A program made the translations under genes and the position numbers. Below the pieces are notes generated by a model. It was not told the origin of the DNA. It saw only the letters and a program-made list of their open reading frames with translations, and ran no database searches. A DNA stretch of 64,000 nucleotides from Phialocephala subalpina (lineage: Eukaryota > Ascomycota > Leotiomycetes > Helotiales > Mollisiaceae): assembly GCA_900073065.1 (NCBI GenBank), contig FJOG01000001.1:3132483-3196482 (forward strand), read 5' to 3'. Of the stretch, positions 10,861 to 22,280 are shown in pieces (positions within the stretch are counted from its first letter, which is position 1; each line of letters opens with the position of its first letter).

Positions 10861-12936
10861 ATGCCTCCTCGGAAAGCCATGTCTCCTTCTCCGCCACTCT
10901 CTGTCGCGTCTCGGCCTGCAACCGTTCCTCCACCGATACACCCGGACTTCAAGCGCAAACGCACTCCAACTCCAGAGCCCTCTCCCGCCAAGAAACGTCG
11001 CGGCCCCGATGGCGCTATTTGGAGATCTGTTGCGAAATACGGTTATGACGCGTTTGATGCCTTCGAATATCCATCTTCGGGCTGGGTCGCTCTCTCAGCG
11101 GTGGTTCCACACGATGTAGAACTGTATGGAGAGCATGACGGAGAATCAGAATCAGAAGAGGAGAAAGAGGATAATAATGACGACCGCCATTCATGCCCCA
11201 GCATTAAGAGCACACCTCCGTCTCACCGTTCTCCTGACGACTGCCTCGAAATCGCCAATTTCCACTCTTCCACCAGTACGGAGTCTCCCAAGATCTCTCC
11301 CACAGCCAAGCACGCGCCTCTCCCTGGTTCTAATGCGGCACCTGATGAGACGAATCTACCTGATTCGGATCATCTATGGAACATTGACGGTCTCGACGTC
11401 CGTGCTGTCATGAAGAAAGGAAGTAAATCCAAATTCACGGCCGACCAGGAAAAGATGATCCTTCTCTGGATGAAGAAGAACGAAGCAAGAGGCATCACGG
11501 GCCACGAAGGGTCCTACAACAAGTTAATCGCTGAACTGAAATTCTCCGGTCAAGGCCAGAGCAAGGAGGTCGAGACAGCTTTGCGCCATAAGGTCAAGGG
11601 CAGAATCAATACCATCTATGCCACACTGAAGGGTCACGGCATCGTAACTGATGTCGAGGTCGAAACAGAGAAGTGGCAAGAGAACAACAAGATTCGATTT
11701 GCCGATTACACCGTTACGTGGCTGAGAGAGGGCTGGGATGGGACGATCGAGGTTCCTAGATCATGGTGGACGGAGACGATTGAATGGGATGGTGTATGGC
11801 CGGACGCCGAACCGGGGGTCTTCGCTGTTGAGTCTTCAAAGCCACCGACACCTCAAAAGTCAAAGAAGAAGACTGCTCGTGCCAGTGATGCTTCTGATCT
11901 ACCTGTTGTCAATGTCCTGGGTGAAATACAGCAATTTTGGACCAAGGAGATTGGCGATGCGAAGAGAGAGGCCGATATGAAACTCGACAAGAATGTTTGG
12001 ACTCACGACATGCTTTACCAGTCGGAGTGGAATGTCGCCGCTGTTCAAGCACAGTATATCGAGGTGGACATGTCGAAGAAGACTTTGCTGGATGGTGTTG
12101 ACGGGCTCGAGGGTATTATCGAAAGCAGCCAGAGCTCCCGCGCCAAAGACATGATCTACAGCACGTGGGATTATGGACGCGCAGCTGCCGGATGCACACC
12201 TGGTCATTACTTTACATCAGCAGCCGCTACGTCTGAGTCGGAATCTGAAAACACTTTAATGGCTCTATTGTCCAGCTCTGAACCTGAAGTCGACGAGCCC
12301 GAAATCGAACAGCCGGTTGACCAAACTCCAGTTCGACGACGGAAGGTTACCCAAAGCATCCAGAGTTCACGAACGCAGCCAGAGCCTAAGGAGATTGAGT
12401 CTGACGACGAAAACACCAACCCCGAGGATTCTGACCAGGAGGACTCCGAGAGTAAGGCTACAGCTGAGCGTGTCGTCGCTGATGGCGAGTCTATTGTCGA
12501 CGAGGAAGAGCCTGCCGATGAGGGTGATTCCGAGGATGATGCCGATGAAGAGGATGATGCCGATGAAGAGGATGATGCCGATGAAGAGGACAATGCAGTC
12601 GAGGAAGCCAGTGTTAGCGACACTGAGATTAAGGACATCGACTGCGAATCAGTTGCGGCCGAGCAACCAATCCTAGTCTACGAGGTTATTCCTCTCACCT
12701 GCGATACATATCCTAAGTGGAAGTTGCAGCTTCGAACTTTGCTTCTTACATATGATGCTTGGGGTGTCATTACTGGCGATATCAAGATGGCCGACGATGA
12801 GTGGGTAAATAAGAGTGGTCTCTGCCTGGATTGGATGCTTTCTACTATGGGAGAGGAAGTCAGAAATGCGCTTGAGCACATTCAGGATCCATTGAAGTTA
12901 TGGGCGCTTTTGAGGGATGAATTTGAGGTTCTGTAA
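10861..12936 (+). CDS. Nuclear-looking acidic protein with a C-terminal Gag-like domain
   Basis: Intron-free frame of 691 residues from the ATG at 10861; an upstream in-frame ATG at 10780 is possible. In order: a Pro/Ser-rich start with a basic cluster near residues 30-45 (KRKRTP, then AKKRRG), a likely nuclear signal; a conserved-looking block with GPDGAIWRSV; a charged Ser-rich region; at about 185-260 a segment (FTADQEKMILLWMKKNEARG onwards) with an FTxxQExxIL(L)xx(M)-type, SANT/Myb-like start; Trp-rich segments; an acidic tail with a DDADEE tandem repeat; and a last 85-residue part with YPKWKLQLRTLLLTYDAWGV, CLDWMLSTMGEEVRNAL and WALLRDEFE. This last part resembles the N-terminal half of copia-type Gag (DUF4219/UBN2). 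It ends right after the DEFE motif, where Gag would continue. Function unknown. Confidence 0.6.
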   Translation: MPPRKAMSPSPPLSVASRPATVPPPIHPDFKRKRTPTPEPSPAKKRRGPDGAIWRSVAKYGYDAFDAFEYPSSGWVALSAVVPHDVELYGEHDGESESEEEKEDNNDDRHSCPSIKSTPPSHRSPDDCLEIANFHSSTSTESPKISPTAKHAPLPGSNAAPDETNLPDSDHLWNIDGLDVRAVMKKGSKSKFTADQEKMILLWMKKNEARGITGHEGSYNKLIAELKFSGQGQSKEVETALRHKVKGRINTIYATLKGHGIVTDVEVETEKWQENNKIRFADYTVTWLREGWDGTIEVPRSWWTETIEWDGVWPDAEPGVFAVESSKPPTPQKSKKKTARASDASDLPVVNVLGEIQQFWTKEIGDAKREADMKLDKNVWTHDMLYQSEWNVAAVQAQYIEVDMSKKTLLDGVDGLEGIIESSQSSRAKDMIYSTWDYGRAAAGCTPGHYFTSAAATSESESENTLMALLSSSEPEVDEPEIEQPVDQTPVRRRKVTQSIQSSRTQPEPKEIESDDENTNPEDSDQEDSESKATAERVVADGESIVDEEEPADEGDSEDDADEEDDADEEDDADEEDNAVEEASVSDTEIKDIDCESVAAEQPILVYEVIPLTCDTYPKWKLQLRTLLLTYDAWGVITGDIKMADDEWVNKSGLCLDWMLSTMGEEVRNALEHIQDPLKLWALLRDEFEVL
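12535..12588 (+). repeat. 18-nt coding tandem repeat, three copies
   Basis: Three perfect copies of an 18-base unit encoding D-D-A-D-E-E in the acidic region of the Gag-tailed protein, with a diverged half-copy after. Perfect identity suggests recent slippage; copy number may vary between strains. Confidence 0.85.
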
Positions 12937-13399
12937 ATATCTGGATGTGGTGGTGATTTGAGTGTTGGACTAGAGGAGATGAGCGACGTTTGAGGCATTT
13001 TGAGCGAAACTTTGGCCAGAATTTGAGGGGTGGACGATGATGGTGGGGATGTTGGGGAGAGTCTATGGTGTGTGAGGTAGCCATAGCAATTCATCTGCGT
13101 GGATTTGTAACGAGAGTCCATACTTAACTGTGATTGCTCGCTCCGTTTTGATGCTGCCATGACTTCTTCACCTCAAATATGATCTGGCGAAAGTCCTGGA
13201 AGACCTTGACATGCACAACGATTTTCACATATAGAGCGTCCATGGATGTGATCTAATTCAGAGGTTGAGGAAGCGTATTCGAAGTCGTTTTCTTAGTTGC
13301 AAATTGCCAAGCTCCATTCAGTAATTGACCGCTCCGATCTTTGGTAAGTTACATTTAAGAGCTTTGCTCCATTAAGCGAACCACTACAGGATGCAACCA
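12937..13399. other. Intergenic, convergent 3' flanks
   Basis: Lies between the stop of the plus-strand Gag-tailed gene and the stop of a minus-strand BTB gene. No gene seen. Confidence 0.5.
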
Positions 13400-14377
13400 C
13401 TACAGATTGCACTCAATTGCCACCTGTAGTTCCCCATCCGCCGGTACCAGTAGCATCATGTCCGGAGGAGGACCCCAACCACCCCATGACCCGTGGCGAG
13501 CACAACAATCAGTCTCCTCGTCACTGATGTGTATATGGAAGAAGCAATTACCGTGCGCGTTCCTTGTCCTGGGTCCACCCCAGCCGTTGTCAACAAGGAC
13601 AACGCCGTCGAGCTCACGTGGATCGCGGCCGGTATAGATTCGGGAGCCGAATGGATGGTTGAGGCTCAGCATATCGAGAGAGAAGTCCTTCTCAAGCTTC
13701 TGGAATAGCGTAACATAGATCTCAAGCACCTGATCAGTCATTCCTTGGTTCAACTTGGAAGCTAAAGCAGCAACTCCGTACTGGCGAAGCTTTCCTGTAT
13801 TACCGATCTTCTTGTAGACGTAATCGATATCCTTCATGTTCGGAATAATCTTGAGTTTAAATTGATAGTCCCGAAACCTGTCCATGATCTCATTCTCCAA
13901 CCCTCCAATACAATACTTGTGTGCCAGAAATAAAGCGAGACAAAGTACTTTCTCCAAGAATTGGCGGCACCTTGTTAGGAATCAATAAATTCGTTGCACT
14001 GGGGGAAGTTCCTAGCCGCGAATAAGACGATTCTGCCTTGGTAGATCCATAAGATAACACAGCCGAACGCCACGGGATCATCCTCGCCCAGCTCCATCAT
14101 ACCAATTGTGGCTTCCTGGAAACGTCTGTCGAAAGCCTTCGAGAAGTATTCGCATCTAGAACACGTTAGTAAGGATGGAAAGACAGTACGGATGGTATTC
14201 CTACCTGTCGCTCAACGGCTGCCTGTGGACAGAAACTAGATGCTTGTCGAACCCTACGAGCAAGGTCACAATGTCCGAATCCAACGTCCTGCGGAAACCA
14301 GCTGTCAGTGTACCAACCAATCTCAATTCCTTTGGCAGCACATACTCAGCTGTGCTAGAAAGTATCTTTTGAGACAT
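13400..14377 (-). pseudogene. BTB/POZ protein gene with one apparent frameshift
   Basis: Exon 1 (14205-14377) and exon 2 (from 14155) splice through intron GTAGGA...TTCTAG. The N-terminal half reads DSDIVTLLVGFDKHLVSVHR, then SDRCEYFSKAFDRRF and WIYQGRI. This is a BTB core: conserved D-I-x-T-L-x-V-G strand, H-x-x-x-L, C-x-Y-F. Near 13980 the frame hits TAA, while a different frame continues the protein (TRCRQFLEKVLCLALFLAHK and onwards) to a stop at 13400. A one-base loss explains this better than an intron, since no donor fits. The tail CFFHIHISD resembles the Cys/His-rich ends of this fungal BTB subfamily. BTB proteins often serve as Cullin-3 adaptors or transcription cofactors; the role here is unknown. 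Confidence 0.65.
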
Positions 14378-14833
14378 TGTTTGGCTCGCGAAAGACGGTT
14401 GTTCAGATTGTCCTTTACAGCTGAGGACAATTTGAATGTGTGATGTTGAGAGCGGGGGAGCGATATTGGTTGCTTGTATTTCAGTTAAGAAGCGATAAAG
14501 TAGATCCCGATCTGTTGGACGTCAGCTTCTACAACACAAGCGAGTACCTGTGATCGCAGCTAGTACTATTTCCCAAAGACAAATAATTTGGTCTTTAGAA
14601 AGTCCCACCTCAGCTTGGTACATTCAATATCACTACAGGTATCTCAAGTATCCTCGCTCAACTTGGCTAGCCTAATATCGCGCTAGCCTTTCTCGCTTGA
14701 GGGACGCGACCGCAGTTTTCGAGACTTCGGGGCAATTTATCTTCTACCCAACAATAGCTAATCACCTAACATCTTCCGAACGAAGTGCAAAAGGCGGCTA
14801 TCATCCTTCGACTATGCCACAGATCCAGAATCA
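14378..14833. other. Intergenic between two divergent BTB genes
   Basis: Promoter space for the minus-strand BTB gene at 13400-14377 and the plus-strand BTB pseudogene starting at 14834. No gene seen. Confidence 0.5.
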
Positions 14834-15719
14834 TGGCATCTTCAATGTCTGAGGAGCTCAGTATAGAGTAAGTTCACAAGTTGCCTGTTGGAAGCAATGA
14901 TTCCTTGTTTGCCGTTACGGTACACTCGAATACTCACAGAACATCCGGTTGTATATTTGGAACTACCATCATTAATTGCCTAAATTTCAATGCTCTTAAC
15001 TAATTCAGACACAGAGACTTAGGTCATGATATCGTTACTTTATACGTCGGCCCAAAGAGAAGCCATCCACGATTCACAAGAAAAATCTGTGTGACAAATC
15101 ATCCAATTACTTCAATGCGGCATTGAATCACGGCTTCGACGAAGAGTCCAAAAAGGAGATGTATCTCCCCGAAGATGATCCTGAAGTCATTACGAGCCTC
15201 GTCAACTATGTCTACCGTGGTCGCATCGCAGGGTGCTTATCGCTGAACATTCCATTAGACGGAAATGCCAAGGCAAATCTTTGCCGGTAGAAATTGTACC
15301 CACTGTTCTCCTTTGTCGAGAAAGTATGTCATAACGACTTGGCCAACAAAGTCATGGATACTATTCAAGATGTTCACAGCAAGGACAAAGGTCGGTGGCC
15401 TGGCCCGGAATGTGCTCAGCAAATCTATCGAAGGACACATCAGAACAGCAGACTTCGCCATTATGTCATGTTGTGCTGGGTGAGGCGCTCAATCAGCTCA
15501 ACCGTGCATTGGATAACCAAGGAAGAAGAAGGGATCTCGCTTTTCAAGGATATGCCCGACATTACCATGGATTTCGCGGTTGCGTGCACCAAATACAATT
15601 CGCTGTTCCACGACGACAAGTTACTAGATCCGCGCCGTCGGGATGAAAAGAAGACTTTGGGAAGTTGTTTCTTTCGCACCTACAGAGACAAGGAAGTCTG
15701 CCACCTGGCGGCCAAGTAA
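14834..15719 (+). pseudogene. BTB/POZ pseudogene (frameshift plus nonsense)
   Basis: Starts MASSMSEELSIE, then an intron GTAAGT...ATTCAG. Exon 2 begins with HDIVTLYVGPKR. A one-base shift occurs directly after (near 15060). The continuing frame has STIHKKNLCDKSSNYFNAAL, MYLPEDDPE and NYVYRGRI, a typical BTB core. At 15288 an in-frame TAG interrupts, followed without a frame change by KLYPLFSFVEKVCHNDLANK and a C-terminal region ending LAAK. It lacks only two point changes to be open, so decay looks recent. It is the only plus-strand BTB locus in the window. Confidence 0.7.
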
Positions 15720-16448
15720 AGAGGGAGATCGGGTTGGGGACGAAATGGCATTTGCGAATTGTCTCGGAATCGCTGGAACATGCCTTGGTCAGAACCTCCC
15801 ACACGAATCAGACAGTTTCAGCCACTCAAGCTTAACAATGTGTTACATTAGGTGAGAATCTCGGCGGAGCTAGCTATTACATTCATCTGGCTACTATGGG
15901 AGCTTGAGATTTGGGCCAATAGCAGAAAATTCTCGTGCCACGGCACACTTGGTCTTCTTGAAGCGGCGTGAAGGCACAATATCAAAGATTTTACCAAACG
16001 ATGATTGTATTCTCTTATGACATGATCTCTTACTCCTTGGATTGCTCAAATGCGTGCTTCCTACTTGAATAAGATCTGACTTTTTTGACGATGTAGGAGC
16101 TTATTTTCCCCCTCGAGATTCAACCGCGACGCGAAAAAGAAAGGAGACCAATCAGCGCACGAAGATGACAGACGACCATTCGATAACACTTGATGGTCTA
16201 AATTTTGAAACTAGCTGTAGTCCCAATGCTTATTCTCTCATACTCATCGTTTCATGCCTGGAATGTCTTATCTGAGCATTTTCTTCAATACGAGCGATAT
16301 GCAGGGTTTGGGTTCCAGCGAGTTTCGAAAGTGGGATGCCCCTATCTGCACCAGCTGCTCACTCTTCTTATCTATCTGAACTAATTCATGAACTAATTGA
16401 TTTCCCAGTCCAAAATACAAATTTTTTCGTTCTCCATATGCAAGGAGG
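15720..16448. other. Intergenic, no gene seen
   Basis: About 730 bp between the BTB pseudogene and the zinc-cluster gene. Nothing protein-like on either strand. Confidence 0.45.
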
Positions 16449-17449
16449 ATGGCCCATGAAGGATATGGCAAAGCGGCTAGAGCTTGTCAAAGCTGCCATG
16501 TGAGGAAAGTGAAATGCGATCTCCAGTCACGTGGAACTCCTCCTTGCTCCAAATGTCAAGACGATGGTTTGTCTTGTATCTGGTTGAAGCGAAGGAAAAG
16601 GGAAATCCGTGCAGTAAACTCTGCAACAATCCAAGCTATGCAGTAGGTGTAAGCTTAAGACAAGATAGACCAGACTGATAACTCTGTAGAACCAGAACAT
16701 CCAGTGCTCAGGCTTTATGTTCAACAAGTCCCAACGCCATTGAAGGTGTCTGCCAGCTTTTCAGTACTTTGGGTATTGGTGACAAACCTAGAAAGGTTGA
16801 GATCTATGGAGTACACGATATCTCGAAACAAAACTCCATCCTCGTTGAATTTCTCTCTCAAGACTTCAACGATGAAGACATCCATGACTAACTACCAGGT
16901 AACTGTCATTGATGATTATACTAGCGTCACGCGACTGCTTGGTGGTGAGTTTGCCATCGGATTCGAGAAGTCTATCATTACCGAGATGCTCCTTTGATTG
17001 AGCGTGACTATGGTGGTGGCATTCCACGGGCCATCAGTGCCATTGAACGGGCGAACTTTGAAAACCGCGGCTCTTCCACGCTTCCTAATTCAGAAATTGC
17101 CGACACCTTTGTTGCTGCATTCTTTGCTCGTGTGCATCCAACGATGCCGATTGTGGACCGTTGTCAATTCACGAAGCAATACCATCCCATGACATCAATT
17201 TCCATGAACGCGTCATTACTCCTAGTTCAAAGTATCATCTTGTCAGGCTCAACTGCATTCCAGCATCCAAGCCTCTCCTTGGCACCGGATGAGGTCTCCT
17301 GGAGATTGCACGCTAGAGCAAAAGCTCTTGTTGACAACAGATTTGAGCAAGACCGGTTGACCTTGGCCCAGGCACACTTTTGTCTCAGACAGCTGCGACG
17401 ACACGATACAGAATATGTGGCTTTCTATTGGAGTAAATTACTCAGGTAA
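16449..17449 (+). pseudogene. Truncated Zn2Cys6 transcription factor
   Basis: The N-terminus carries a full zinc cluster (C-x2-C-x6-C-x8-C-x2-C-x6-C) with RACQSCHVRKVKCD. An intron starting GTAGGT after base 16638 and ending CTGTAG near 16689 restores frame to QTRTSSAQALCS and GVCQLFSTLGIGD. A TAA then interrupts near 16892. From about 16994 an open stretch matches the start of the fungal transcription factor domain (LPNSEIADTFVAAFFARVHP, PIVDR, LSLAPDEVSWRLHARAK). The gene ends at a splice donor (CTCAG/GTAAGT) at 17445. The remaining several hundred residues of such a regulator are absent, because a minus-strand BTB remnant begins at 17442. Its targets are unknown. Confidence 0.65.
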
Positions 17450-18030
17450 GTATTATTGTTTTCGGCTCATGTTGGACAGTACAATAGATGAGAAACGCTC
17501 TCAGACCCCTATCCTCTCGATTCTTGGACGGACAGGCGTTGGCCCATACTCTCTTAATCAGCGCTAGGATACAGAGCTCCTCAAGGAGATTAAACCTACA
17601 AGCCATATATTGAATGGCATCAATCGCCTTGTCCTTCAGCTTTGGAAGGCAGAGTTTATCAGCAAGGATGTAGAGGTCGGAAAGATCGTGGACATGAGTC
17701 TCAGTATTGCCAATACGGACGGAGGAGATATCGACATAGGGTGAGAAGGCGCTGGGCTCGTCTTCGGGGAGGTACATCACGCCTTGTTGACCCTCGATAA
17801 GTGGACCGTATAAGGCTCCGCCAAAGTACCTCGATCCGCATAACAGTTTCTTGTGGATAGTGAACTCTTTGCGCTTTCAGGCCGATAATCTTGACCATTT
17901 CGTTGCCGAGCTCTCTATGAGATGATTAGCTATTTGCAAATTTTATTGTAGGACAAGAAACTTACGGCTCCAGTGCCGGTAGGATTGGAAGCGCAAGGAC
18001 TGTATTTTTGTCTGACATGGCGTCGGCCAT
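17442..18030 (-). pseudogene. BTB/POZ pseudogene, frameshifted
   Basis: Exon 1 (17966-18030, MADAMSDKNTVLALP...) joins an exon starting at 17914 through GTAAGT...CATAG in phase, giving ELGNEMVKIIG. A frame change near 17875 separates this from KRKEFTIHKKLLCGSRYFGG, QQGVMYLPEDEPSAFS and LYILADKLCLPKLKDKAID, the BTB core plus the helical region after it. The C-terminus is short and ends at the truncated regulator on the other strand. It belongs to the same subfamily as 18333-19404 (shared VGPKRKEF and HLPEDDP motifs). Confidence 0.6.
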
Positions 18031-18332
18031 TGTTGCGGTTTGAGTGTGGTTGAGAACGATGGCTGTTTCGAGGTGTGGTGGTTTTGGACGAGCGACATCT
18101 TAAACGGGAAGAAGTTTCTCGAAGTTCAGCCTGACGTTCTAGCATTCAGGAGGCAACATCAAAAATGAACACTTGGAAAATTTGCGTCTTACGACGTGTT
18201 ATTTCATTGGTACTATAGATTTCTCGAAATTATTGTGCTCTGATACACCCAACATGCAGACATTGTCCCCTTCAGACTCCCATACGGATAGGCGCTGCCC
18301 AAGTCCGATATCTTGCTTGATTTCCTATGCAC

Positions 18333-19404
18333 TTAATTATCCTCACCACCGATTTCATTGACCGCTGCCTTTCCGCCGCGAAATGGGACCCAACCCGGCT
18401 TTGCAGGGTTGAATTCAGCTGGCCTACAGTCAAAGTTAATTACACGACAATGAAAAGCACAACGATCTTGTTTGTCATCCTCTTTTCGCGCCCTAGGATC
18501 ATGGAGAATCTTGAGATTCGGAATTTGTAGATTTTCCTCGTAGCGATGCTGGAAGTCTGCGAAGAAGTCAAATTCGTCTTGCTCCTTGCATAGATCCCAA
18601 ATGAGGCGAATGTCCTTGTTCTCCAAGATTATTTTCTCTTTCTTTGGCTTAATGGCCTCTTCCGCGGCCTCCCCAGAATCTGGTGCAACGTCTTTTTTAG
18701 GTCCTTCGCCGTTCAGCTTTCCTGCTGCATTGAGAAGGAAGGAATGGGTTATGTGATGAATTCGAAGTGCGAGTAAGAACCTGCACCAAGAGATCTTTCT
18801 TAACGAGAGTCTTAAGCAAATTGTACTCGTGAGCCATGTCTTGAATAGCATCCATGGTCTTATCGGCAAGCTCGGTGATGCAGAATTTCTCAGCTAGGAA
18901 GTACAAGTCGTAAAGATCACGCAAGCGTCTCTCCGTGTGCCCCTTTCGAATTGTGCGTTGGAACAGCCAATCGATATACAACGAAATGCGCCAGGATCAT
19001 CCTCCGGAAGATGCATTATTCTCTCTTGCCCTTCAATGAACGGTCCATTAAGTGCTGCGTCAAAGAACTTGGCTGATCTGCAGAGGGGGGTTTTGTATAC
19101 GATGAATTCCTTGCGCTTGGGTCCAACGTAAAGCGCGATCATCTCGGTGCCTAGATTCCTAGATGAAGGGTCAGTGATTAGCCCAATGCGCCCACTGGGG
19201 ACAATAACTAAGACAGATGACTTACAGCTCCAACGCTGTCTTCATATCGACAGGTTGCGCAACTAATGGATCATTCGCAGTTTGATTTCCAAGAGCTTGG
19301 CTGATCGCAGTCGGCGCATCAGTATTGGTGTTATTCGTTGGAGTTGCGCAACTCATTGCTTCAGGCGCATCGACGATAGCGGTAGTGGCTAAGGTTTCTG
19401 CCAT
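18333..19404 (-). pseudogene. BTB/POZ gene with frameshift(s)
   Basis: Exon 1 (19226-19404) encodes MAETLATTAIVDAPEAMS and more Ala/Thr-rich sequence. The intron GTAAGT...ATCTAG leads in phase to LNLGTEMIALYVGPKRKEF and FFDAALNGPFIEGQ, then MHLPEDDPGAF. Near 18983 the frame shifts by one base: YIDWLFQRTIRKG and LYFLAEKFCITELADKTMDA follow in another frame. A third frame supplies an acidic/lysine-rich tail with DPRARKEDDKQDRCAFHC, typical of the C-terminus of this subfamily. An intron between the last two parts (donor near 18782) does not restore the phase. At least one and perhaps two indels are present. Confidence 0.65.
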
Positions 19405-20135
19405 CGTGGAGATCGTGATGGTTGCGAATGTGTTGAGGATGTGGTCCAGATGAAAGATGTTTAACATAAAGCGGTAGTCGCGAAATGAGGCTAGCTTTAG
19501 CAGCGTAGAATGTCCTGTTGTCTTTCCTTGCAACAGCTCGGGCAAGGTCTGCTAAAGATTGTCGTAGAAGGAGCTGGGACATTCAGGGGCAATGTTGAAG
19601 CAGAGCGGGGCGGCTTGCCGAGCACCTAATAAGTCACATGATGATACATCACGTGTATAGGCCAAAATGAAATAGGAGATTCAATCATTTTAAAAGTCCA
19701 ATAGTCTTTGGGTCTTTTACTATAAATCAATGTGTATGGAGAAATAAATCAAGCGGACTATGCAATACTGATCTTCGAAGCATCAGAAGCGCGAAAGGCG
19801 GGCTCCCATCCCACGACTTCTTGCAAATAGCATTTCCGTCTCCAGCCTTTCTTGGACATTGCCATAGGCTAGGCCAGGAAGAGACACTACATCTTGTAGA
19901 GCATCGTGGCACTGACCAATGGCCGTGCTTCTTAAAAGAGGAAGTAGCCAACTGAAAGCCTATGCGGGGTTGGGAGATTGAGAAGGCTGCTTGCAAAAGT
20001 TGGAGAGCAAAATCAAGAACGCGGAAACAAAAATCGGATCTCAGCGTGCTGGATTCTCCCAAGCTTTTCATTACATCATGTAAAGCAAGACCGAGAGGTC
20101 GACCTATCTTGAAGCACTTTTAATGTTCCCGCCAT
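19405..20135. other. Intergenic, no confident gene
   Basis: 5' flank of the BTB gene and 3' flank of the aminotransferase gene. A 114-residue minus-strand frame at 19727-20071 looks partly protein-like but carries no known motif. Confidence 0.4.
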
Positions 20136-21395
20136 CTAAGGTAACTTGTCGACACTGTCGCCATTAACGCCATTCGTCTGCTCGCTGGAAGCATATTTTG
20201 AGAGATCCACCTCCTCAACTTTCAAATTCCAGCCGAAAGTATCCTTGATCTTGCCCATCTGGATTCCCTTCAGTGTTGTAAGAAGCTTCATGCAGATTGG
20301 ACCTGGCTCTTCCTCACTTTCTGGGATGTAGGTGAAGGTTTCGTTGCGGCTTGTTCGGGTGATGGATCGGATGGGGACGAGGGCCGCTGCTGTGCCTGCA
20401 GCGAGGACCTCTTGGAAGGAGGGGAGTTCTTCGTATTTGATCTACAAGAAGTGTGTGTCAGCAAAGTGGGGACGAAAACAAGCGGGTCGATGTCGCTCAA
20501 AGGGCGGAGTGTCACTTACAGGGCGCACTTCAGTCTTCCACCCAAAGCTCTTCGCAATATCCTGGCACGAATCCGACGTTACACTCGCGATAACATTCTT
20601 GCTATCCGGTGTCACCATTGTGATACTGTCCCCCTCTTTCTTAATGCCAATGAAACCGCTAGTTGAGAACTCGTCAATCTCCGTTCTCGTCTTGGAGTCT
20701 AGGTGGAGTGTGATGCCGTAACCCTCGTTCCGTGCTTTGTCACTCCATCTCATTACCGGTGCGTAATTTCCTCCTACTTTTGCACTACCTGTTCCGTCTG
20801 GTGCTGCTCGATCGAAGTCCTCGAGAATCAGACACTTGACCGGGTGTACGCCGTGGTAGACTCCTGTTGGCATAACGTAGACGCAGAATGTGTATTCTTC
20901 TGGGGGGTTAAGACCCAATTGAGCGCTTGAACCGAATATCAGAGGTCGGATGTACATTGCAGCTCCAGTCTCGTGGGGTGGGATGTGTGAAGCGTTCAGT
21001 GACACAGCAGTGTGAACGGCCTCAATGAAGAGCTCCTCGGGAACGGGGGGCATCGAGACGAAGCTTGCAGAGTGTGCAATTCGAGCAGCATTTCGATAGG
21101 GACGAAAGATTGTGATCTCGTTGTTCGCTGTTCGGAATGCCTTCATGCCCTCGTAGGCTTGTTGACCATAGTTGAGTCCTGGTGCCATGCCATGGATTCG
21201 CATAAATGGGTCCCTTATGAATTCGGGCTTCGTCCAGACGCCAGTCTTGACGCTGTAGTGGGATTCAATGTGTCCATTGACTGAAGTGTGGTCAGCAAGT
21301 GTGCATTGTGTACTATGACTCTACTTGCCTTCACGAACTTTGAACCCAATATTGTTCCAGTCAATTGTGTTGACTGGTGGAGGAGGGAAGACCAT
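20136..21395 (-). CDS. Branched-chain amino acid aminotransferase
   Basis: PLP enzyme that interconverts Leu, Ile and Val with their 2-oxo acids. Three exons (21329-21395, 20520-21280, 20136-20441) give 377 residues, the normal length. Fold-type IV landmarks: YGQQAYEGMKAFR, RPYRNAARI, YIRPLIFGSSAQLGLNP, and the Schiff-base lysine in GSAKVGGNYAPVMRW. The C-terminal domain has EIDEFSTSGFIGI and EVLAAGTAAALVPI. No mitochondrial presequence is evident (start MVFPPPPVNTIDW), so the cytosolic form is more likely. The first intron (21281-21328) uses a GC donor (GCAAGT); the GT alternative inside it breaks the frame. Confidence 0.93.
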
Positions 21396-22280
21396 ATTTG
21401 CAGATGAACAGAGAGATAGACTTTAAGAAATATGGGGGAGAGGATTGAAGAGCGGAAGAAGAGAGGAGCGGGGAGAGGCAAGAATAAGTAATGTCTGTCT
21501 CGCTGTGTAATATTTATTTCGTGCGCCATCGGAGGTCAATCGGCGGGGGTGGGATCAGTGGTGGCTCGCGGAACCTGCGGCGGAGTGCCCCTGCATCATG
21601 ACGCCAGGGGTTCATTTAGCTATAATTTATCNNNNNNNNNNNNNNNNNNNNNNNNNNNNNNNNNNNNNNNNNNNNNNNNNNNNNNNNNNNNNNNNNNNNN
21701 NNNNNNNNNNNNNNNNNNNNNNNNNNNNNNNNNNNNNNNNNNNNNNNNNNNNNNNNNNNNNNNNNNNNNNNNNNNNNNNNNNNNNNNNNNNNNNNNNNNN
21801 NNNNNNNNNNNNNNNNNNNNNNNNNNNNNNNNNNNNNNNNNNNNNNNNNNNNNNNNNNNNNNNNNNNNNNNNNNNNNNNNNNNNNNNNNNNNNNNNNNNN
21901 NNNNNNNNNNNNNNNNNNNNNNNNNNNNNNNNNNNNNNNNNNNNNNNNNNNNNNNNNNNNNNNNNNNNNNNNNNNNNNNNNNNNNNNNNNNNNNNNNNNN
22001 NNNNNNNNNNNNNNNNNNNNNNNNCGACAAATCAGGCAATCCATCTCATCACTCTCTTATCTGGCGATACCGAGGTCGATGGAGTGATTTCTATTGTGTC
22101 TCCTTTCTAGGATCATTCATGGACTCCTTCTTTGTTTCGCTCTTTACTTTCGCAGACGGCGAGGTCTACGAGGTCAGCAATTGCCACAGATAATCCACTG
22201 CGAATCTGCGAAGCTCTTTGTAAGCCAACACGAACCTGCGCAAGACGGCCGAGACCACGGTGTCATTTCCCTATCGCAGA
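21396..22280. other. Intergenic with assembly gap
   Basis: Promoter side of the aminotransferase gene, a run of N at 21632-22024 (393 positions, which may not be the true length), then the leader of the thiol oxidase gene. Any gene inside the gap is invisible; frames running through N are artefacts. Confidence 0.8.

Noticed and set aside
12207..12638. Serine-rich minus-strand frame
   Set aside because: It is the antisense reading of the acidic DDADEE repeat in the 10861 gene; low complexity only.
19727..20071. Possible C-terminal piece of a regulator
   Set aside because: Partly hydrophobic, protein-like look, but no motif and no adjoining exon; not enough to call.
21549..22193. Frames crossing the N run
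   Set aside because: Artefact of translating unknown bases.
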